From contig OZ018319.1 of NCBI GenBank assembly GCA_963969495.1, positions 206,588,733-206,652,732 on the forward strand: a stretch of 64,000 nt of DNA, read 5' to 3'. The position numbers and the translations under genes are program-made. Positions 31,901-44,403 of this stretch are shown piece after piece; the first letter of the stretch is position 1, and every line of letters starts with the position of its first letter. This stretch comes from Ceratothoa steindachneri. Lineage: Eukaryota > Arthropoda > Malacostraca > Isopoda > Cymothoidae. Under the pieces are notes generated by a model. That model saw only the letters and a list, made by a program, of their open reading frames with translations, searched no databases and was not told the DNA's origin.

Positions 31901-33155
31901 TCATCTAACTGCGACCTCCTCGACGTCTTAGTGTAGGGCGCGAGTTTAAGAAGAGATAAACAAATCCAGCTGCAACACGAAGAATGAGCAGAGGGTCAGG
32001 AATACCATTGCCTTCAGAGGCCTAAAACGAAAGATAATGACGAAGAGCTGTCGCCGGTTCCTAGGTCACCTGGGATCTTTCATCGAGGCCACAGAAGAGT
32101 CCATCGAGTGAGATCGACAGAATATGTAATGAGCATACACTGATCCAAATTTGACGAATATATGTAAAAACCCCCAATTTTTTCTTGAGACAGTAATAAT
32201 GCAAATGAATACACTCCACAACCTCTAGATCATCCACTTACCTTGGATCCCTGTAAAACAGTTGTTATTTTCCACAGATGTAAATTACAACGCCAACCTT
32301 ATAAAAAAAGCGAAAAAATATGATATGCTCGCAAATAATGACCTTAAATCTGCTCATCTCGAACCAATGGTTCTTTAAGGCTGGGAACCTTATGTCACAA
32401 GACAAATAAAAAGACTATAAATCTATTTTTGCACTTAAATTATCTCTTTCACTAGGAAATTTTAGTGTTCGTGTTAGCTCCTTTCCCCAGAGCCTCACTG
32501 AATCGCATGGCTATGTAATGTGATTCTCCACACGCAATGATATTAAAGACACTGTCTTTATGTTACAGTGATCAACAAATAGGATAGTGAAACAATTTTT
32601 CAGCCTTCTGAAATTAAGCAATGGCGCAGGAGTTGAACGGCTGAGAACTAATTAAATAGCTCGAATTGACTTGATAACCTACTCCTAACTCTTGAATCAA
32701 GTTGTGAAAAGCTTTGAATGAAGTTGTGAAAAGCACGGCTTGACAAATTGAAAAAATGGATTTAGTGTTATATCCATAGCGCGATTGGAGTGAAGTGGTA
32801 ATGACAGTAGATAAAGTCTCCGGAAATAAAAGTTTTACGAATTACAGTAACAATAGAGAGGGAATTTGCTTGCCTGGCGTGGTAGGTACATTCGCGTGTG
32901 ATGATTGTTTTTTGGAAGATTTTGATGTGTGGCTATGCTATGTTAGACGGAATATGGCTCTTAAGTGTGATTGCGTTTTGATTATCTGTTTTCTAGCATT
33001 TGGGAATGTATCTCGTCGGGGCAAATTCGATTAATGTAGTCAAGGTGTCCTTTTTTATGTTAATTCGTTTAAGGTAATTTATGTGTATAAATTAAAGAGT
33101 TGTTGAGAGAACAGTTCATAGGGATGAGAAAAGTGAGAACTTTGAGATGGAGTAG
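31901..33155. other. Unassigned sequence
   Basis: AT-rich, with no reading frame or repeat that I recognise. Confidence 0.4.
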
Positions 33156-33159
33156 CTAG

Positions 33160-33520
33160 TTGCGAAATATATACGCACTTGTCCAGAACGACCGGCAAGG
33201 AATTTCGAACCTAGTATCCTGTTTTCACCGCAAGACAAGCGAACACTAAATTCCCTTGTTGGTTCCTGTTATAAGTTCTTCCCGATTTTGATTGAAAGAT
33301 GAAGTACTATTAATCTCACCAACTGTGGTTAAGGAAGAGTATGAATAAATTAATATCTTTCTCCGGCCAGTCTCAGACATTCTTAGAACATTTTCCTAAA
33401 GTAGTGGAAAGCGCCGAGTTCCCCATAACCTTAATGAAACAAAACTCGTCTACGCACGAGCCGCATAAGGAAAAGTTGTTAAATCTTCATACTAAGGACA
33501 CGAAAAACACCGGTCAACAA
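33160..33520 (+). repeat. Dispersed repeat R1, copy 2
   Basis: About 360 bp. The fullest match is to the copy at 40130-40400: CCTGTTTTCACCGCAAGAC, TTGTTGGTT, GTCTCAGACATTCTTAGAAC and the GAGTTCCCC block occur in the same order. It includes TTTCGAACC (33215-33223), which on the minus strand gives a pol III B-box-like GGTTCGAAATTCC, so a tRNA-derived SINE is possible. Confidence 0.55.
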
Positions 33521-33829
33521 AAAATGAAATTATCATTGATTTGGATCAAAATAATCTGATTCTAGGGTAATTGTATGTGCTGAATTCAATAATGACATTC
33601 GTATAGCTGTATCGGGCTCAGTTTTCCAGAACCAGCATATCTATATATTTGGTGCGCCATGTTATTCATACACTAAATTATTTGTTCATTAGGTCCCCTT
33701 ATGCAATAATTTTTTCATAATTTGTGCTTTTTGGTTTGTTTCAAATTGCTGATTCATGATAGTGCATATCTACAACTGCCTAATTTCCAATTACTTTGAA
33801 CTTAACAAAACATGGAACGTGGCAAGTTC

Positions 33830-35240
33830 GTGAACGAAGCTGATCGGTTTTTTTTACATATGTGGCGCATTCACTCCTGGTAGCCTCAAGAAACCAATCA
33901 CAAAAGCTGTTCGACTGAACTATAAAAGTTACTTCAAATGTCCCTTGGGTCACCAAGGCAAGAAATGGGCGCCTCATATAGCTTGTAAGTCTTGTCTCAA
34001 CCACCTGAGCGAGGGGATGTGTGGTAAGCAAAGCTCAGGAATGCGTGAACCCAAAGACTACGGCAGTGACTACTACTTCTGTCTCACAAATATTAAGGAA
34101 ATAACCATCAAAACACGAGGCAAGGTGCAGTACCCCAATTTTGCTTCTGCAAAGTTCTGGGATCCAGCGTAACCTGCTAAAAGCTGGTGTGCGTAACACT
34201 ACAGTTCTTTACATACATAGAGAGCTGTCTGCATTTTTCAAGATGGCAAACAACCTTTGTTACTGTGAGGACGCAGTATCTCGCATGCAACAATTCTGAA
34301 AGTCTGAACCATACAAGTCAGATGATTGGAAGCTATTTATAGACTCTAGAAAAGACTCTGAAAGCTGTTCTTTTACACAATGGCAATCGGTTTCCATCTG
34401 TCCCAATAACACATGCAGCAAAGATGGCTGTGAGCTATAAAAAATAAATATTTTGTTAGCCGATATAGAGTATGAGACACACCAGTGGAAGATATGTGGG
34501 GATCTCAAAGTCATTTGTTTACTACTCGGCCTTCAGAGTGGCTACATAAAGCACATGTGTCTTTTGTGTTTGTGGGACAGCAGAGCTGATGCAGAACACT
34601 ATATGAGAAAGGAATAGCTGACAGTATTAAGAGAGGCGCCTGGAGGCTCAAATGTGTTCACAATCCTCTTATAGATTCAGAAAAGATATTTTTGCCTCCA
34701 CTGCATCTAAAGCTCAATTTAGCTAAAATTTCATCAAGGATATGGATCAATCTTGTGCTGGGTTTCGATACTTATTTCAGAAACTAGGTGGTATGGTTTC
34801 CGGAGATAAGGTGGATGCAGGTGTCTTAAATGGACCACAGATTCGCATACTAGTTCATGATAGCGAATTCACCAAGGCCTTGAACCCACTGGAGAAAACT
34901 CATGGGAATCATTTGTCAATGTATCAAAGCTTTTTCTTGCAAACTATCGTGCTGACAACTACAAAGAAATTGTTACAACTATGCTGTAGAATTATAATGC
35001 ATTGGGAGCAAGGATTTACTTGAAATTGCATTTTTTACACTCTCACATTGATTTTTTTCCCAAATAACCTTGCAGACTTTATTGAAGAACACGGTAAAAG
35101 ATTTCAACAAAACATCATCATAATGGAGAGCAAATAACACGGACAATTCAGTCCTAACATGATAAGCGACTATTGCTGGACGCTGCAACGAGAAGAGAGC
35201 GAGCTGTATAAACGAAAGGGCAAAGTTCAGAAACACATTT
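33830..35240 (+). pseudogene. Relic of an uncharacterised multicopy invertebrate protein
   Basis: Broken plus-strand frames give, in order: 'KWAPHIACKSCLNHLSEGMC', 'REPKDYGSDYYFCLT', 'YPNFASAKFW', 'KAVLLHNGNRFPSVPI', 'GPQIRILVHDSEF' and finally 'SDYCWTLQREE'. From memory, proteins with this series (Cys-rich start with a (Y/C)YFCLT block, LLHNGN, GPQIRE, DYCW) are present in many copies in invertebrate genomes without known function, and may be transposon-encoded. The N-terminal cysteines suggest zinc binding. This copy has many stops and is dead. The name and function are unknown to me. Confidence 0.55.
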
Positions 35241-38200
35241 AGAACTTCATAGTTTGTTAATTATAAAGGATTTAAACTTATGCTTTCTGGTACAATTTCT
35301 TATGAGCTTATATGTGACGTGTTTAATATCGTTATCTTGAGTGAGACAATTAATGTCATCATATTTACTATTTTTCTGATTGTTTAAGAAAGAAGATCTG
35401 ATAGTAGAATAAAACATCTAAATCATACTCAACAATGTGAAATTAGTCATGTAAGCACAGTCACATAAGAGACAAGCTGGTCTGTTTGGGGTTAAATATC
35501 TGTTGCACGACACAAGTGACGGAATAGTGAATTTGTACCTATTAATTTTTGTATAAAACCTAGTCTGATAGAACAAAATAAATATCAGATTCAAATTTAT
35601 CAATATGAAATTAGTTGTGCGAGCATAATCTCATATGTGTACCATTTTGGCAGTTGACCACTGAAATCATCCCCCAGAGAAGACCTCCAAATCCATCAAG
35701 GCAAGGCTTCCTGGCAAGTTTTCATCCAGAGTTAACGCTCGTCTCTCTACCCGTCATTGCATCGTCGAGACTTCAAGCTAACCACGCTTAAAATCATTCA
35801 TTCCCAGCATCGGCCAGGTCCTACTGTAACGTCTTCCGTGTAGTTTTGACTAAAGTGTAGTGATTTTATCCTAATTCTCATTAAATCAATTCTATCTAAT
35901 TATTTTCATACAAAATGATTGCGCAGTGCTAATAAATGATTTCTCCATCCATTGCATATTATAACCACTGTCTAAATTATTCGGGCCACCTTTGCTTTAG
36001 GTAATTATTATCAATCGATAACTTTCTGGATCCAGAGTTTTATTTACTCATTCAAGAGCGATAGTTCTCGGATAATTAACCAATACAATTCATTGTTTAG
36101 TAATACCATAATAACAACACACTCTCTTTTATTCAATCCTCCAAATAGTAGAGCATATTTTCAACGTCCACATTTCGCTCCGAATCCTTTACCTCCCCAT
36201 TAGTTTGGAGTCGAATCAAAACAAAGAACGTGGAGACAGAAACCCACAAATGGGTGTTCAAAGTGGAGGCGGCATACACTGAAATATACCAGGATCTATT
36301 GACAAAATATGTATGCCATTTTTATTCATTTATTTTTCCCTCCCCTTACAAGAAAGCTACCTTCTTAGTAGAGTGGGATAAAGACTGAGAGAGGGGAAAA
36401 GGCCCCCCTTACTATTTCAACCAGTTTTCTCACTGGGTTATGTACCTTTCACACCTTTTTACCATGCACAACATTTTAGAAACATAATAGAGTATATACA
36501 CCCTTTCACGCATGTCTGACGCATTCATTCCATCACGAACAAAATATTATCTCCCTCACGAACAAAATATTATCTTCCTCACTATCTCACGCACAAGGTA
36601 TTCTTTTATTCATTCACGCAGTGATGCCTTTTCCCCTTCGATACAAATTAGTAGGTAAATACATGTATTTCCTCCCTTACTCTTTCACACAGTGAAGCAT
36701 TATCTCCCTCACCCTTTCATGGAGTGAAGTACTTCCTCCCTTACCCTCTCACGCAATTCAGCATTCTCTCACTTCCCGCCTCACGAACGAAGCAGAGGCT
36801 TTATATTTAAGCCATAAATTAGGGAAAGAAAATAATTCTCAATCGAAGTTTTAACATAAATTTGAGGCAATAATGCAAATAATTCACATTAAGTACATTT
36901 TCCGGCGATTCCAATCAATATTATGCAAAATTGTTCTGAAAAACTGCGACTTTTCTCTTCTTACCTACTCAAATCCTCCCCCGATTTACCGACCACCTCC
37001 TCTTCCACCACCTCGCATTCCTCTTTTACATTATGCAACATCTATAATCTTCCGTTGTTGAATTTGTAAAACTCGCCAACTACATTTGTAAAATCCTTGT
37101 TTTTACTTTAGCTCAATCAGGGCTTTCTGGATGCAAATGCATTCTTATTTCGCCATTAGTGGCCTCTTCCCTCGAGAGTTTAATGCATTCTTCAATCCTC
37201 GGACCGCGCTCTATCTGAAAGTTTTGGAGGAAAAGCTTGTATTAGGCTAATGGAACTGTCAGAGAAGGTTTTCCCTCTCTCCCTCCTTTTAGCGTCACCA
37301 CTAAACTCATTAAAACAGCCAAGACACGCAATTAAGTTTTTGAATGGACGTCCGCCGAGCCAATCAGCGAACGTCTAAAAGTGTGAAATAGCCAATCCAC
37401 GCTTTCCTTTCAAAAGTGCTTCTCTGGAGAACATAAGCCCTTGATAAGATTTAATTACAGAGGAAATAACGACTCCCTACATCGCCGGTTTTTCCCTAGT
37501 CCCCTTCTAATTCCGTTCTTTTTCCATTGCGCCCCCTTTACTTCTTAGTTTCTTCTTCTCGTCCCGACCTTTCTTCCCCTCGTCGTTTCTGCAAACTGAA
37601 GGAAGAGTTGTTTTGCTATGTCGAAACGTAGGCCCACAGCGTGGCCTTTTCAGGCTCATATCCTTTTCCTCCTAAACTTTTTCTTTCGCCTCGTTTTTCC
37701 ACGCGCCCCACAATTAATCCTTCCTTAATGGGAATCTTCAAGCAACAAATGCACAGCAACTTTGGTCGATTGCGTCGAAAAGCTTTGGTTATTGGTCTTA
37801 ATTATAAGTCATTACTTCCTATGTATATACTTTCTAACTAGCCGAGAACACTGACTCAATTTATGCGGTATTTAATATCTTGAGGCCATCGATATGATAG
37901 AGTAAAATTAGTGGTAAAACTTTCATTATATCTTGCCTTAAACTTATTTGTTTTGTATAAAGGGAGAACAAGGGCTGAAAGGAATTGGAAGGGTCGTATA
38001 AGGCTGATTATTTTTTGGATAAAATCTCCTTTAAATATCATAAAACGGCAGCGCTTGATCCATGAAAGGATACTGATAAACGATCAGTCATGACGAGATG
38101 AAGTCATACACATAATGAAAAGGAAAAATTACCCTAGGAAAGGAATTGCCGGGGAAATACTTAAGAAATTAATTTTACACCTTAAAATTCCTTTTCAAAA

Positions 38201-40125
38201 ACTTATTAAAATACTTATCACTAAATAAAAAGGAGGATTAATTAGTAGTTAAATAAAGTAATTACTTTGGTAGAGATTATAGCACCTACTTGTACTCATT
38301 TTCAAGCTTTCTATCGCAACCGTGAAGTCCACCAAAATCTTGACTCCTTCCGGCAGGTATTAACAGCCGATGTAGTTTAACCTAGTTCAAATTGGAAGTG
38401 AATTTGTTGTAGCCCTAAAAAATAAATAGAACTAGTGCAAACACCGAGAAGATGTTTAACTATATGGCTAATAAGGGTAAGAATAAGGGTACGACAGATA
38501 GAGTAGGAGCAAAGACTGATAAAGAGGATAATACTAGTAAAATAGAAGCCCATCTTCCCCCCTAAATTATAAAAACACTAATATTTGAATATTAAAGTGC
38601 TATTTATACTCCAGGGCAGAAGTTTGTACAAAACAGCGCATTAAAAATTATGAATTTCAATCCCCTCGCAGCAGATAGGAGAAAATCATGGACCATAATA
38701 GACTAGCAGACAAAAGAGCAGGAGCAAGCAGGCTGCAGACAGATTGGTAGGCAACTAAATAAATTATAGCAGGGAAAGAAATGTATTTTATGAAAATAGA
38801 AGTGTAGAGGTCTCCCTTGCACCGAAAAATACTTGATTTTAAGAGACCATTATTAGGTGACAGCCGGAATATGAAGGGTCCTTTATGCAATGCCAAGCGA
38901 ACGTATTAAACAGGAGATGGAGATCGGAGGAGCGGCACTTTCAATGCTTCATAAAGCTGTTTCGCTGAAAGAAGTAATAATGGACAATTTTCCCACCCAC
39001 TCATAACAAATTGTGGTAAAGTTACGTAGAATAGCGAAAAATGGTCTTCCATTAGAATTGAAATGGGAGAGAAGATGAAATTGAGAGATCAAAATAGATT
39101 TCTACTCAGTTCAATAATGTTACTCGCAGCATTTTTTATGAATGCTGGGTAATTAGTTTTATAACGCTTTTCTTTCTCTTCTCAGGTGGGTGGAGAAGTT
39201 GGGAAAATGAAAATTTGTGGAATTTAAACTCTGTACTGGAAGAGTACGTAGCTCTTATCATCTCTTCACTGCCCCTCAACAAGCAAGCAAAACTTGAAAA
39301 CTATATTACACTGTTTTCCAGTCAAGATTTATGTCTTAGTTTTTATGGTCAGGTGAAGGGTTCAGGTTCTTATGTGTGGAAGTTAATTCTCAACTTCCAT
39401 TAGTGACGATCAACCCGATTTCATAATCGTAATTTGTTAAACATGACTTCAAACATAATTTTTGGCTCCTGACGAGGGGGTGAAGTTTTCATATTAAACG
39501 TTATATACATATGTGAATTTGCGCATCTGTTTGAATTTTACAGAGCTGATGGACTAAAAAGACAATTAAGAGAGACACCTGTGATCATCGTTCTGAAGGA
39601 TAAAAGAGTTATGTGCAGATAAAATGTAAAAAACGAAGCAGTTCCGGAAAAAAGGAGCGTAGATCTAAAAATCTGATACATTGAATCGGAAATTCTAAGT
39701 GTTCATAGAATGTTTTTATTAACGAATAAAAATAAAGAAAAAATGAACACGTTTTCCAGAAATCGTTTGGTACATAAAGAGGAAAGCACTGTATTTTTAT
39801 CTTTTGTAAGAGGGATTTGTCCGGCTAGTTGCAAGGGAACTTAAGTTTTTTATTCATAATCTTAGACCATTTAAGAATATCGTTCTAAGACATCATTTAA
39901 TGCAATTTACCTCAATTTTTATAAACATTTTACCGGCATTCTTATAGTATCTGAAGAAACAATAAAATGGATGGAAGCTTACTCAAAATAGGGGAGACAA
40001 AGAATTGTAATTAACATTCTATCGTAATAATGGTAACGTATGAATACTGATTTTGCGCAAGGGCACTTTAGCAGAAATATTAATTGTAAATATGAGGGCA
40101 CTGTTCCTTTGAGCCCCACGAACTT
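35241..40125. other. Long stretch without recognisable genes
   Basis: About 4.9 kb of AT-rich sequence. Apart from a weak tandem array at 36480-36790, I see no protein signature on either strand. Open frames are short, lack family motifs and overlap on opposite strands. Confidence 0.5.
36480..36790 (+). repeat. Degenerate tandem repeat (CTCAC-rich)
   Basis: Loosely repeated units containing ACGAACAAAATATTATC and CTCCCTTAC/CTCACGCA, about 20-45 bp each. The first two units are nearly identical; the others have drifted. Confidence 0.6.
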
Positions 40126-40129
40126 ACGC

Positions 40130-40400
40130 GTATGTATATAGCAACTAGGAAACCTTTCTGACCCAATTTCCTGTTTTGACCGCGAGACAGGTAGATAAAA
40201 AAAATTGCTTGTTGGTTGACTTTTTACCTACACTCTGATTACAGCCCATCGCTTTACCCGCCGTTACTCCCTTTAGCTTTCACCTAGTCTCAGTCTTCCA
40301 TGGGAACAATTTCCTAAGCAAAGGAAAGCGTTGAGTTCTCCTAACTTAGGTAAAACAAAACTTGCGAGTCGTTAAACCGTCGCCTAAAGAAAGCAGAAAA
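40130..40400 (+). repeat. Dispersed repeat R1, copy 3
   Basis: Matches copy 2 from CCTGTTTTGACCGCGAGAC through GTCTCAGTCTTCC to GAGTTCTCCTAACTTAGG. It continues into AT-rich sequence whose GTAGAATATATTTCCAACGT block (about 40725) resembles one at 36145-36170. Confidence 0.55.
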
Positions 40401-41248
40401 GATATTCTGTTACTCTGTCAAATTTTTTTTAAGGCGCAGCTTTCCAACTATATTTCTCATACAGTGGTAAGGAACATCTCCCTCTCTCTCTCTATCTATT
40501 TATCTATCTTTTCCCTAATTGCGTCCTTTCAAGATTCCAAGGTTACCTCGTTCAAACCGTTTTATCTTAGTTTGAATAAATCTAATTTATCCAAAATAAT
40601 GACTCTCATACGGAAACGCTTCTTTATTTTTAGAAATAGTGAAAGTGAATCATTCTTCCAATTATTTTTTAGTAATAATAACGCACCAAATATTAATTTA
40701 TCTCTTTTCTCGCATTCTTCAGGGAGTAGAATATATTTCCAACGTCTTCATTTTGCTCCCTCATTGATTTCAGAGGCGAATCAAACGAAGAGAGTAGAAC
40801 CTGAAACAACCAAATTATTTTTAGCATTGGGTCTCATATACACATAACAAAGCTTTATCTTTAAAGTATAATACCATTTTTCTAGAACAATTTTTTTGTA
40901 AATAAATATTTCTTCCAAAAGGTCGCTAATTCAGCAAACGTGTGTAACTATCTATAAAGAAATAAGATACAAGCGAAAAAGTATTGAATATATACGTATT
41001 TTTCTAACAATTATTTGTTATTTGAACTTGTGTTTTTGTATCAATAGCTGTGGGTTTATCAAATTATGCTTATAAGTGGTCGCATATCTTCGATGTTTTC
41101 TACAATTTTTTGTATGATTCAGGCCAGGGTTTTGCTGTGTGTGCCATTCTATTAAATTCTTCAGGGGATTATAAGGAAACACATGTGAATGTGAAATTAG
41201 CTTTATTCTTTGACTTTAGATAAAGAAAACCCGTCTCTAAGCAATTTG

Positions 41249-41249
<1 letters not shown>

Positions 41250-41294
<45 letters not shown>
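41250..41294. repeat. (AT)n microsatellite, target of a solo LTR
   Basis: About 45 bp of AT repeat ending where solo LTR D starts. The array resumes at 42744. Confidence 0.95.
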
Positions 41295-41297
<3 letters not shown>

Positions 41298-42739
41298 CGT
41301 AGAATGACTCCCGACGATATACCATATATCACTATTCGTTGAGGGAACTTCTTTAATTATCTCTAGAGTGCGTTAATGTCTGGCGCCCGATATTATGTAT
41401 CTTCGATATGCTTAAGAAGTGGAACTGAGCTCAAGGATAATAATATTGCTATCATTAAGAAAATAGAGTTGTATTAATAATAACTATTAACAAACACAAG
41501 ACGGAAAATATTGACATAAACAGAGAATGGAAAGGGTCGTGGGGGCTCGGGCTAATCCAAGAATTTAAAGGATTTAAAAAGGTAAAAAAAATATAGAGTT
41601 AAAGAGATGGGATGGTTCGATAAACCATTTAAAGCACAGGATAGAATTGACAAAAGGGTTTAAGTACTCAAAGGTGACGTTTGGCTTACGTAACTTTATG
41701 CTAGTGGTGCAGTGGAAGGTGGCGCGAAGGAATTTTCGGTCCGCTGGCGAGTTCCAGCCGAAGGAGGGGGTAATAAAAGGATCCTGACGTGGTGTCTTGA
41801 GAATGAGAACCGTTTCTCGGCGAACGGCTGGAAGAACAATGGCTGTTCTACGTTGTTCTCTTCCGAACAATAGAGGGAGGGGGGTGAGAACCGTCTCTTG
41901 TCTACGGGCTCAAGAACAATGGCTGTTCTAATGTTGTTCTCCTCTGAACAACGGGGGAAGGTTGAGAACCGTTTCTTGGCGAAGGACTCAAAAGAACAAT
42001 GGCTGTTCTAACGTTGTTCTCTTCCTGAACAACGAGGGAAGGGGTGAGAACCATCTCTTGTTTACGGGCTCAAGAACAATGGCTGTTCTAATGTTGTTCT
42101 TCTCTGAACAACAAGGGCGAAGGGTGAGAACCGTTTCTTGTCGAAGGGCTCAAAAGAACAATGCCTCTTCTACGTTGTTCTCTTCCTGAACAACGAGGGG
42201 GAAGGGTGAGAACCATTTCTTGGCGAAGGCCTCAAAAGAACAATGGCTGTTCTACGTTGTTCTCTTTCTGAACAATGAGGGGGAAGCCTTGAGGACTTGG
42301 CGTCACTACAGGGATATTGTCCTCCTTCTGGACAAGTAACGGTGAATCTCGAGGTCGAGGTCCCTTGGCGCACAAAGGGAGAGAGGGTCGTGGTGATGTT
42401 TCGCGACGAAAATCTGCATCTCCAATCTGATCTTAGTGGTAAAGTTCCCATATAAATAGCAAGGACATCTCCTTGGCGTGGGGGACAATGGAGTGGGAGC
42501 TTCGAGGGAACGCACAGCCGAGCCGGAGAACAATGCCTTATCTGCCCATATGCCTAACTCAATCTGGCGAGGTCGGCGTATGGGGGCGAACGGGGGGACG
42601 ATAACCTCCTTGTTTAAACATTGACATCCGGTGGCTGCGATAAGGCGCCAAGCTTCGAATCGAAGATGCACGTGGGCAACATCGTGGTTTTAAATAATAT
42701 GTGATAGAAGTTGAAATTAACGCAGCTTCAACTCGTTCT

Positions 42740-42743
<4 letters not shown>
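41295..42743 (-). mobile_element. Solo LTR D of the Gmr1-like element
   Basis: 1449-bp LTR, same orientation as the full copy. It starts TGTCGTAGAATGACTCCC and ends TTCTATCA, two bases shorter than the others. It holds six tandem units (about 41832-42280), one of which reads AACAATGCCTCTTCT. (AT)n flanks both ends, so insertion was into a microsatellite. It shares more small variants with solo LTR A (AATGACTCCC, CATATAAATAGC) than with the LTRs of the full copy. Confidence 0.9.

Positions 42744-42795
<52 letters not shown>
42744..42795. repeat. (TA)n microsatellite
   Basis: About 52 bp of TA repeat between solo LTR D and the inverted repeat at 42836. Confidence 0.96.
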
Positions 42796-42802
<7 letters not shown>

Positions 42803-42835
42803 TGAAAATCATATGACACGTGATTTTTTATAGAT

Positions 42836-43309
42836 GTATTTAAAGGCCCAAGGAAATGAAAATTGGTAACACAACCCGGAAAAACACTTAGGAGAATATC
42901 ACGTGAACCAATAAAAGCTTAAGATGGAAAATGGTAGATGTAGAGAACGGAAAGATAGGGCAAACTATTTTAACCGTTATATGAAAATAAATATAGAAGT
43001 TAGATTTGAACCCGTATCATTAAGCGCTCATCGCTTATATGTTGTAGGTGGTGTTATTGTGTTAGTGTTGAGGATGGAAGCTCTGGCAATCAGCGTCTTG
43101 GTTATGTAAGCGATGAGCGCTTAATGATACAGGTTCAAATCCAACTTCTTTATTTATTTTCATATAACGGTTAAAATAGTTTGTGCTATCTTTCCGTTCT
43201 CTACATCTCCCATTTTCCATCTTAAGCTTTTATTGGTTCACGTGATATTCTCCTAAGTGTTTTTTTAGGGTTGTGTTACCAATTTTCATTTCCTTGGGCC
43301 TTTAAATAC
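42836..43309. repeat. Inverted repeat with 205-bp arms
   Basis: The left arm (42836-43040) and right arm (43104-43309) are reverse complements with a low percentage of mismatches, around a 63-bp spacer. (TA)n arrays flank both sides. Near the inner ends is GGTTCAAATCC, a perfect tRNA-type B box, next to a TAAGCG-CTCAT-CGCTTA stem-loop. The arms may therefore come from a tRNA-derived SINE duplicated head to head, or from a foldback transposon. Confidence 0.88.
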
Positions 43310-43315
43310 ACACAG

Positions 43316-43384
<69 letters not shown>

Positions 43385-43391
43385 TATATAC
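43309..43391. repeat. (CA)n/(TA)n compound microsatellite
   Basis: About 20 bp of CA-type repeat (with one AGAC) passing into about 60 bp of TA. Confidence 0.95.
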
Positions 43392-43499
43392 ATGTTTTGT
43401 TAAAGACTAGACTGTATTTCAACCTAACCCTTTTTTTTAGCGCGTTCTAACTGTAGAATGCATTTTTTTTATATGAGGCTGACAATTAACAATGTCTGC

Positions 43500-44403
43500 T
43501 CCCTAAAAGTCGCGTGCTCTCACTTATACTAGTTTGTGACCTTACGAACTTCAAAACTTTCAATAACTCACGGACTAACCTTGGCAATTATATCATTTGA
43601 AAGAGAATGTTAAACAACATTAGGGTTTCAAAAATCGTTAGTATCGGCGGAATAGTTATGAGTAATTGCTAAATAATTCCAAGGATAACCTTGAAACGAA
43701 TTTATAAATTTTATAATTAGAAAGAGAATATAAAACAACATAAGCTTCTCAAATTTTGTTAGTGTTTGCCGAATAGTTATGATGTTATTGCCAAAATAAA
43801 ATAATTCCCGGGATAACCTTCGGTGGTGGTGGTGGTGTAGGTGTCGGTGGTGTAGGTGGTGGTTGTATATGTGGTGGTGGTGTAGTTGGTGGTGATGGTG
43901 TAGTTGGTGGTGATGGTGTAGTTAGTGGTGATGGTGGAGTAGGTGATGGTGGTGGTACAACTGGGAGTGTAGTTGGCGGCGATTGGGGTGCAAGTAGTGT
44001 TTGTTGTGTTATAGGTGGTGGTGGTGTATGAGGTGCTAGTATGGTAGGGGGCGGGGTGTAGGTGGTGCAGGCGGTGGTGATGTAGGTGGTAGTGGTGTAG
44101 GTGGTGTAGAGGTTGGTGGTACAGGTGGCAAAAGGGGAAATGGTGTAGTTGCTGTTGGTGTCGGCGTAGGTGGTGTAGGCGCAAGTGGTGTTGGCGGTTG
44201 CAGGTGGTGGTGGTGTAGGTGGTGTAGGTGGTGATGGTGTAGGTGGTAGTGATGTAGGTTATGATTTGAAAGAGAATGCAAAACAACATAAAATTTTCAA
44301 ATTTCGTTGGAACGGATGAATAGTTACAATGCCATTACAAAATAAAAGCAAAACAGGGACCGACTGACCGACATAGTGAGATCTAGAGTCGCCGTGACTA
44401 AAA
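43500..44403 (+). mobile_element. Non-autonomous element N1, copy 1
   Basis: Starts about AAAGTCGCGTGCTCTCACTTA and ends GAGTCGCCGTGACTAAAAAT. It has two to three degenerate internal units of about 110-130 bp (ATTTGAAAGAGAATG ... AAACAACAT ... AATAGTTATG), interrupted by a G-rich minisatellite. The same start, units and end occur in reverse at 47143-47490. Its ends are partly complementary to each other (AGTCG ... TCTCACT), suggesting a MITE-like DNA transposon. No coding capacity. Confidence 0.6.
43821..44260 (+). repeat. G-rich (GGTGGTGTA)n minisatellite
   Basis: About 440 bp of imperfect GGTGGTGTAGGT / GTAGTTGGTGGTGAT units. Many closely spaced GG pairs could form two-tier quadruplexes. 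The minus-strand Thr/Tyr and His/Leu-rich frames over it are artefacts. Confidence 0.9.

Noticed and set aside
40362..40847. 161-aa plus-strand frame as a host gene
   Set aside because: Composition follows AT-rich sequence with Ser/Leu/Ile/Phe, part overlaps dispersed repeat R1, and no domain is recognisable.
43777..44289. 170-aa Thr/Tyr-rich and 81-aa His/Leu/Pro-rich frames
   Set aside because: They translate the complement of the GGTGGTGTA minisatellite. No start context or family similarity.
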